NCBI RefSeq assembly: GCF_901000735.1
Contig: NC_081548.1
Span: 4,588,001-4,652,000 of the forward strand
From: Corylus avellana
Lineage: Eukaryota; Streptophyta; Magnoliopsida; Fagales; Betulaceae
DNA length: 64,000 nucleotides
Direction: 5' to 3'
Part shown: piece after piece, positions 57,000 through 64,000 of the stretch
Layout of the letters: each line of letters begins with the position of its first letter
Position numbering within the stretch: position 1 is the first letter of the stretch
Notes under the pieces: generated by a model
Databases searched by the model: none
What the model was told of the DNA's origin: nothing
What the model saw: the letters and a program-made list of their open reading frames with translations, nothing else
Made by a program: the position numbers and the translations under genes

Positions 57000-59900
57000 G
57001 ACATGTGTGAGAAGTGATTCAATAATTAAAGAATTTAAAGCAACGTAAAACTAACGTATTTCTTTAAAAAAAAATATAACTAGTTATATTTGAGGAGTGT
57101 TTTTATTTTTTTAATTTTTAAGGAGACAAAAATACTCCTAATTGAATATTCTCGATTCAAATACATGGGAGAGGATTCTAATTTCCAAAAAAGGGCTTAT
57201 CTTACGGATGCCCAATATTATCGTTTCATGTCCATAGTTTTAAACAAAAAATTATAAAATATAATAGATATAACTTATAAAATAAATAAATAAATTTAAG
57301 AAAATTTAATTATATAACGTATAAAGTATAAACCAATGCCAACTACCCATCTAAAATATAATATAATATATATAACTTATAAAATAAAAAAATAAAAAAA
57401 AAACAATGCAACAAAATATAATTATATATAACGTATAAAACCAAAGCCAACGACCCTTTTGTTTTTTCTTCCCACATTTCAGAAAAAGCTAAGATTCTCA
57501 GCAGCACACAACTTGGAACAGTAGAATGTGAAAGCCCCTTCCGCCATCTGCGGACGGGACATTTCCAACGGCTACTTTAGCGAAAGCGTTAATCTTATCA
57601 ACGGATAAAATTAAGGCGGAGTTACATTGGTCTATGAAGGTTCCACTAATTACAAAATATTTTTAAACTGTTATAAAAATATTAATTTTATATCGTGGTC
57701 ACGTCAAATGTTTTAGGGAAAATTCCACTCATCCTTTATGATGTTTAAACACTTTTGTAGTAAGTGGTGAATCTAAGAATTCGTATTAGGAGGGACAGAA
57801 TTAAAATTATAATTTTTTTTAAAAAAAAAAATTGGAGGGGCGGGAGGAGGAGTAGGGATTAGGGTCAAGAAAATTAAAAAATATTAACCTTAAAAAAAAT
57901 GAGAAATTTTAAAGGGGGATATAAAGGAGAACACCCTAGCCAACCCACCTTTATATCCACCTCAGTTTGTAATCATATCCTCAAACCCTCAATTTTTAAA
58001 AGTTTCAATGTTAGATCGTCATGTTTGAAAAATTTTACAATACCCTTCGAGATTTTATGTCAAATCATTATAGAAGACACTATAATATTTAAAATACTCG
58101 TGTTATAAAAAATAAAAATAAATTAAAATGAATGTTGATTGGTTTGTTGACCCATGATTGTTTTCTTTATTAAAAAAAAAATGAATTATTTAGTTAAGGT
58201 AATTTTTTATTTTGTATTTTGTATTTTTTTTTTTTAAGTTTTATAGAGATATAAGAGATATTATACTTGTATACCTTCCGCTAAATCCTAATAGCAAAAG
58301 CCAAATGATACTTTTATTTAAAATGGCTAATCAAATTTGTAAAACCCCCTATTGGATTAGCTAAAAAAAATGCAAAATGGATATTTGATTCGATTAACAA
58401 AAAAAAAAGCTACATGTAGCAGCACTTGTCAATGGAGTTATTTTGTTTTTTATTATTTCTCTCATGTGTTCTCTTTTACCCAAAGTTTTTCCCACTTTTC
58501 AAGGGATCATTATGAGAATATTCTTTCACAATTTTTAATAAAAAGATATTTCATAAATATGATTGACATTTCTATGAGAATATGGTTTTCATACATAACG
58601 TTGGCAAATATGATATTTGAAAAATATAACCGTTGAAAAATATAATTATTATAAAAGGGTAAATATATTATAAGTCACTGAGTCAACCCACCAAAGCTAA
58701 AAAATCCCTAAGTTTTTTTTTTTTTTTTTCGAATTTTTTTTTCTTCGAATTTTTACTCCCTAGGTCAATCGGAATGCCAATAAAATTTCTACTATCAAAA
58801 TTGTGTAATCGCCATTAGTCTAAATGAAACGGTGTGTTTTACAATATGCCATATTAGTCGAAATTTTTGATTACGTTCTTTTCATTTCCTTGGTGTCGCC
58901 AAGATTTACATGTATAAATCTATCATACCGAATGAAATAAATCAAGTAATCACAAGAAAATAAAATTCCATTAATAGCTCACAAGAACTTTAAGAAATAA
59001 CTTCTATGAGCCCATTTTTCTATAAGTATGATCTATCATTTACTCTTCTTTCTTTTCTGTCAATTGACAGTTCTAAAGATGTTTTAAAAATACTAATCAC
59101 CACTTGTGATTTTTCAACATGATCCTTATATATATTATATATATAGGGGTTGCATATTTCAAGTTCTATCAAGATTTTAAAAATAAAATCTTTTTAGCTA
59201 AAGCCCCAATAAATATGCAAAGTATCAAGCCCAACCAAATAATAATCAACTATTATTGGCTCATTTTTAATAAATACGCCAATGATATCATTCTCATGAT
59301 ATGATAAATTTATCGTGTATCAAATGAACCTCAATAATCACATATATTTTATTCTGAATCATCATGTTAGAGAAATTTGAAAGCTGAATGATATATATGA
59401 GGAATTACCAAATAACTTAAAGTGGTTATGCTAATCTAGGATGTCATAGCTAACATAAATGCTAGATACTATTTCTTTTTTGAAATAAATGAATCAATAG
59501 AAGCCACCGCTTATCATATACAAAATTCGTGTAATTATAAAATTTTGCACCAACTTTAATTCAATCAAGGAGCACCATCATAACTTCAATTTTATTTTTT
59601 TTTTCATTTCAATAAATGAAATGTATATTATGTCTTAAAAAATAAGACCTATGAATCAGAGTTTAAAACTCACAGCGGAGCCAACAGCTTTACTCCAAGA
59701 TCTTTCAAAATAGATTGTCGTCACCACATACTAACTAGGTGTCGTGAGAACCAATCGACTCAATACACGCACCACATCTCTTCCTCTTACTATGTGCTTA
59801 CCTGCAAAAATCTTTAGCAAAGTGGTACTCTCTACACACAATTAGCAATACCTATTTATTTTCTCCATCGCAAAAATGAGTAATCACTCACAGTTATTAT

Positions 59901-60320
59901 TATTAATTTATATGGATGTTTTCCAGCCAAGCTTACACAACATAACAAAAAAAATGCTAAGTTCTAAAAAATTCATAAAAAGGCTTAACTATTTTTATTG
60001 TAAAAATAGTAACCCAACAATAAAATATTATTTGACAATCAATAAATTGAGTTCAAATAATTGAAAACTCTTTCAATCAAAATATTTTCATTTTCAATAA
60101 CTACACATGAAATTAAATTCTTTTTCTGATAAATGAATCAATTTCCTTTTTTTTTTTTTTTCACAACAAAATCTTTCCACTCAAGATTGATTTCATCTTT
60201 CTTGTATACGAATTGCATACTGCAAATTAACTCTTATAGTATTTGACTTCTCATAAGTTTAAATACTATTGTTATAATTTTAATAAAAATATTTGTGCAA
60301 CCATCATGATCAACCTTTAA
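57000..60320. other. Very AT-rich intergenic DNA, no gene recognised
   Basis: One GC-richer patch (57520-57610) carries CAACGG MYB-core-like sites. The rest is A/T-rich with short meaningless open frames. Confidence 0.45.
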
Positions 60321-60323
60321 GAT

Positions 60324-60786
60324 TGTTGGAAATAATTTTGGATGGTGCACAAATTCTCATTGATATAAAATAATTACAATATGGATATTAACAATAAAAT
60401 AAATAAAATACAAGAGATGAAAATAGAGTATGGAAAGATCTCACAATGCTATAAAATCACGCAAGAGCGTTGTCCTTAAAGGTTGATTCGTGCCTCCCGG
60501 AGTATATAACTCGGTGCGATCGGATCCTTTGACGCGTAACCTCCTAGGATTAGATTATAGCGTCTATCTTCGTTAAGGACGCACTTCCAAATAACGAAGA
60601 GTAATAGAACAACCTAATTGTCAAAGTTGATGAGGGACTTCAAAATATTATTTGTAGAAAAACCAATAATATAGCATATGCCATGAAACAAGTGTTTTGC
60701 AACACACTATACGGCCTTAACCTTAGATAGAAAATAAGTGATTTTTTCTTCTTTCTCTCATATATGTTCTTACCCTCAATGTATTA

Positions 60787-60829
<43 letters not shown>

Positions 60830-61235
60830 TGCTGGAAAGTATGTCATAAAGGAAATCTAATGACCTAACGGTCAAAATGTTAAAAAACTCCTAAGCTTAA
60901 AACTTGTTATAAAATGCAATAAAACATATTAACTCCAAACAGTTATAAAATGGTAAGGAAATCAATGGATTAATGACCAAATGGTCATAACACCAAAAAA
61001 AGGATAAAACATCTGTTAATAATCAAATGGTCAAACTACAATAAAACTTGTTAAAGACTAATGGATAAAACGGTAAAAATCAATTAAAACCAATTTTAAT
61101 TTATATCTCATAACCGAGTAATAAATACAAACGGTCATAAAAATTATATATCATAAAAACTCGTGAATATATTATCAAATGATAAAACGTTTTCAAATGA
61201 CTGAAAAATAAATGTTTGTAGCAAATATTACAACA
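60324..61235. mobile_element. Possible solo LTR (about 910 bp)
   Basis: It begins TGTTGGAAATAATTTTGG and ends AAATATTACAACA, near-inverted termini of TG...CA type. It contains a TATA-like (TA)n at 60788-60826. No primer-binding site, polypurine tract or matching target duplication was found, so this is tentative. Confidence 0.25.
60788..60826. repeat. (TA)n microsatellite
   Basis: An uninterrupted TA run of about 39 bases. Confidence 0.95.
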
Positions 61236-61489
61236 CCATGAACGAGCCCTCCTGCGAATCCGCGATGTCTGCCAGAGGAACCACAAGTTCGTCCAATTCG
61301 CGTAGTGGCGGAGCCACGTTACCCTTAATTTTTTTTTTTTTTTTTAACCCACGGCACCCATATATATATTCTTTTTACAATTTTACCTACCCATTACCTA
61401 ATCTCCCGCACCCCATCCCTTCTCCCGCACGGCCGCACCTCCATTTAACCCAGTGAACCCATGGCAACCCTTTTCCTGCACCCAAAATA

Positions 61490-61600
61490 AAAAAAAATAA
61501 AAAATCTCTAAGACTCTCTCTCTCTCAATCTCTCAGACTCTCCCTAGTCTCTTTGTTCTCTGTTCTTTCTATCACAGATTCATAGGTAACTCCTCGTCTC
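61490..61600 (+). promoter_or_regulatory. Leader-like CT-rich segment with donor
   Basis: CTCTCTCTCTCAATCTCTCAGACTC-type sequence ends in ATTCATAG|GTAACTCC, resembling a plant 5' UTR exon with a donor site. Downstream, 61700-61810 has a short open stretch (SWRTQNWRTGKDVDAAVKLG) I do not recognise. The gene, if any, would include or precede the minisatellite. Confidence 0.2.
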
Positions 61601-62599
61601 CTCCTCCCTGGCTTCTCAGTCGCTTTTGTAGTTTTATGTTACAGTTTTAAATTTTTGTTCTAGTTTCTTTTTTTTACCTAGTTTTAATTTTGGATTTTTC
61701 GATTTATTTTATCAGTTTCTTGAGGTTGTATCGTGGAGAACTCAAAACTGGAGAACAGGAAAAGATGTTGATGCAGCTGTCAAATTAGGTCTTGATATGA
61801 TCTCTCTGATTATTAATTGAATTCCCACATATTTATCTTTTATGACAATTTGTAATTTTTTTGTTGTTTTCATTTAATTATCTTCTGTTTGGTTGCTTAG
61901 AAAAAATAGTTAAATCCATCTTTTCTTTCTCGATAAGTTGAGGATCGTTTATGCGTTGTTGGAAATTGAGCCATTCATCTAGTTCGTGACCATAGTAGGC
62001 AATTGTAAGTTCATAGCCATTTCATACAATGAAAAGCATATGCAGCAATGAAATTTAAACTCACCCGGATATATCTTTTGTAGGTAGACCAAAATTGATA
62101 TCCCACCCTCATTTTCCATCTTTAGTTCATCCTCAGAAAACAAGACATCTTCTTTGTAATATGGAGTTAAAACACTAGTCCATAAATAAGAAAATAGATT
62201 AAATGGCACTTTAGTAAGAGTTGAGAGTAAATACTAATCCACCAGCTAGTAGACTATGCAGTAATTTGTAGATAAGGGCATGCAAGCATTTATTTGCTAC
62301 CATGTACTGAAGCAAATGAGCAAATCAAGAAGTAATGAAAAGAAGTGAAAAGAAGAACCAATTCTTGAGCGTGATCTAGCATGTTACTAGAAAATTGAAT
62401 AAAGTTAGTAAACCTATACGTATCAATGTATGTATAATTTATTAATGTATCTATGGAGTCTGGTTATGAAGAAGTTTTTAATCGATGATTCTCCTATTGC
62501 TAGGGAAGATATTCTGAAATGGGGATAAAAGAATGGAAAGGTAGAATCGTAGAAAGATGGAAGTTTCATGCTTTATGTTTCTTCTTTCAAATTTCATTG

Positions 62600-64000
62600 C
62601 AATAATCATGGCCGAGTCTAGCTCTGCCTATACATGGCCAACTCTCACTCCGCCTTACCAAGGCCGAGCAATCACTTCGCCTTTCCATGGTGGAGAGCAT
62701 CGCTCTGCCTCACTACGGCCGAGCGCATCACTTTGCCTCTCCACTGCCGAGTCTTGCTCCACCTCACCACGGCGACCATCACTTCGCATTAGCATGGCCG
62801 AGAGCATTGCTCTACCTTACCACGGCGAGCATCACTTCGCCTCAGTACGGCCAAGCCGTGCTCCGCCTCTCCATGGCCGAGCGCATCACTCCATTTCTCC
62901 ATGGCTGAGAGCATCGCTCCTCCTCACCACGGCCAAGCGCATCACTCCATCTCTCCACGGCCAAGTCTCACTCCGCCTCATCATGATCGAGCCTCACTCT
63001 GCCGCACCACGGCGAGCATCACTTTGCCTCAGCACGGCTGAGCCGTGCTCTGCCTCTCCATGACCGAGCGCATCACTCCGGCTCTCCTCAGCCGAGAGCA
63101 TAGCTCCGCCTCACCACGACGAGCATCACATCGCCTCAGCACAGCCGAGCCGCGCTCTGCCTCTCCATGGCTGAGCGCATCACTCCGCCTCTCCATGGCT
63201 GAGAGCATCGCTCCGCCTCACCACGGCCGAGCGCATCACTTTGCCTCTCTCCATGGCCGAGTCTTGCTCTGCCTCAGCATGGCCAAGCCTTACTTTGCCT
63301 GACCACAGTGAGCATCACTTCACCTCAGCACGGCCGAGCCGCGCTCTGCCTCTCCATGGCCGAGAGCATTGCTCTGCCTCACCATGGCGAGTCTAGCTCT
63401 GCCTCATCAACGCCGAGTCCCGCTTCGCCTCACCACGGCCGAGGGCATCACTCCGCCTCTCCGTGGCCGAGTCTTGCTCCGCCTCATCATGGCCGAGTCT
63501 CACTCCGCCTCACCACGACGATCATCACTTTGCCTCAGCACGGCCGAGCCACACTCCGCCTCTCCATGGCTGAGCGCATCACTCTACCTCTCCATGGCCG
63601 AGAGCATCGCTCTGCCTCACCACGAAGAGCATCATTTCACCTCAGCATAGTTGAGCCGCGCTCCACCTCTCCATGGCCGAGCGCATCACTCCGCCTCTCG
63701 TCGGACAAGAGCATCGCTCCGCCTCACCATGGTGAGCATCACTTCGCCTCAGCACGGCCGAGTCGCGCTTCGCCTTTCCTTGGTCGAGCGCATCACTCTT
63801 CCTCTCTATGGCCGAGAGCATCGCTTCGCCTCACCACGGCCGAGCGTATCACTCTACCTCTCCTTGGCCGACTCTCGCTCCGCCTCATCATGGCTGAGTC
63901 TCTCTCCGCCACACCATGGTTGAGCATCGCTCCGCCTCAGCATGGCCGAGCATCACTCCGCCTCAGCATAGCCGAGCATCACTTCGACTCAGCATGCCCA
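62600..64000. repeat. GC-rich minisatellite, unit about 26 bp, runs off the window
   Basis: Variants of CTCACCACGGCCGAGCATCA followed by CTCCGC fill the last 1.4 kb, roughly 50 units of 24-28 bases. Variants alternate (CTCCATGGCCGAG..., CTCATCATGGCCGAG..., CTCAGCACGGCCGAG...), giving a higher-order pattern of a few units. Because 26 is not a multiple of three and stops are rare in the unit, long open frames appear in several phases; these look like by-products. GC content is far above that of the flanking DNA. Confidence 0.9.

Noticed and set aside
61207..61316. Minus-strand stretch reading DELVVPLADIADSQEGSF
   Set aside because: It looks protein-like but is only about 30 codons with no recognised family and no neighbouring exons.
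62557..63923. Several long open frames at the window end
   Set aside because: They are by-products of a stop-poor 26-bp minisatellite read in different phases; no conserved protein features.
1..64000. CRISPR arrays, bacterial operons, tRNA or rRNA genes
   Set aside because: The sequence is eukaryotic nuclear DNA; no regularly spaced identical repeats with unique spacers, and no tRNA A/B-box pairs or rRNA signatures were seen.

Overview
The window is nuclear DNA of a flowering plant, most likely a woody eudicot. It is AT-rich, has GT-AG introns, and carries genes of typical plant families: EG45/plant natriuretic peptide-like proteins, EDR2-like, H2A.Z and 3-ketoacyl-CoA synthase. Short inverted-repeat transposons are very dense. 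Three runs of exactly 100 N and one of 39 N mark assembly gaps, and at least two gaps cut genes.

Layout. (1) 0.5-38.3 kb, plus strand: a tandem family of small secreted EG45-domain genes. Copy A (568) has only exon 1. Copy B (4814-6195) has a first exon derived from an R2R3-MYB gene. Copy C (24753-25422) is intact. Copy D (28183-30637) lacks exon 1. Copies E (34105-35330) and F (36766-38227) are intact. All body exons are exactly 301 nt with the same splice phases. A and D probably belong to one gene separated by a scaffolding error or rearrangement. (2) 7.4-10.45 kb, minus strand: the first six exons of an EDR2-like PH/START gene, cut off by a gap. (3) 10.5-24 kb: intergenic DNA rich in MITE-like foldbacks, with a GC-rich hAT-like element and a decayed LINE tail. 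(4) 40.9-47.4 kb, plus: a two-exon histone H2A.Z gene whose 6.1-kb intron holds two miniature LTR retrotransposons of one family in opposite orientation. (5) 51.8-54.2 kb, minus: an intact KCS11/KCS4-like 3-ketoacyl-CoA synthase with a probable 5'-UTR intron. (6) 54.3-62.5 kb: AT-rich, no recognised gene. (7) 62.6-64.0 kb: a GC-rich minisatellite of about 26-bp units running off the window end.

The genes do not form a pathway. The EG45 cluster is a tandem family shaped by local duplication and transposon insertion; H2A.Z, KCS and EDR2-like are housekeeping or single genes beside it. The most unusual item is copy B: its ancestral start codon has become ATT, and a decayed MYB exon upstream supplies an ATG and a phase-matched splice site, giving an open 190-codon chimeric frame. 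All identifications were made by reading the sequence; no searches or expression data were available.
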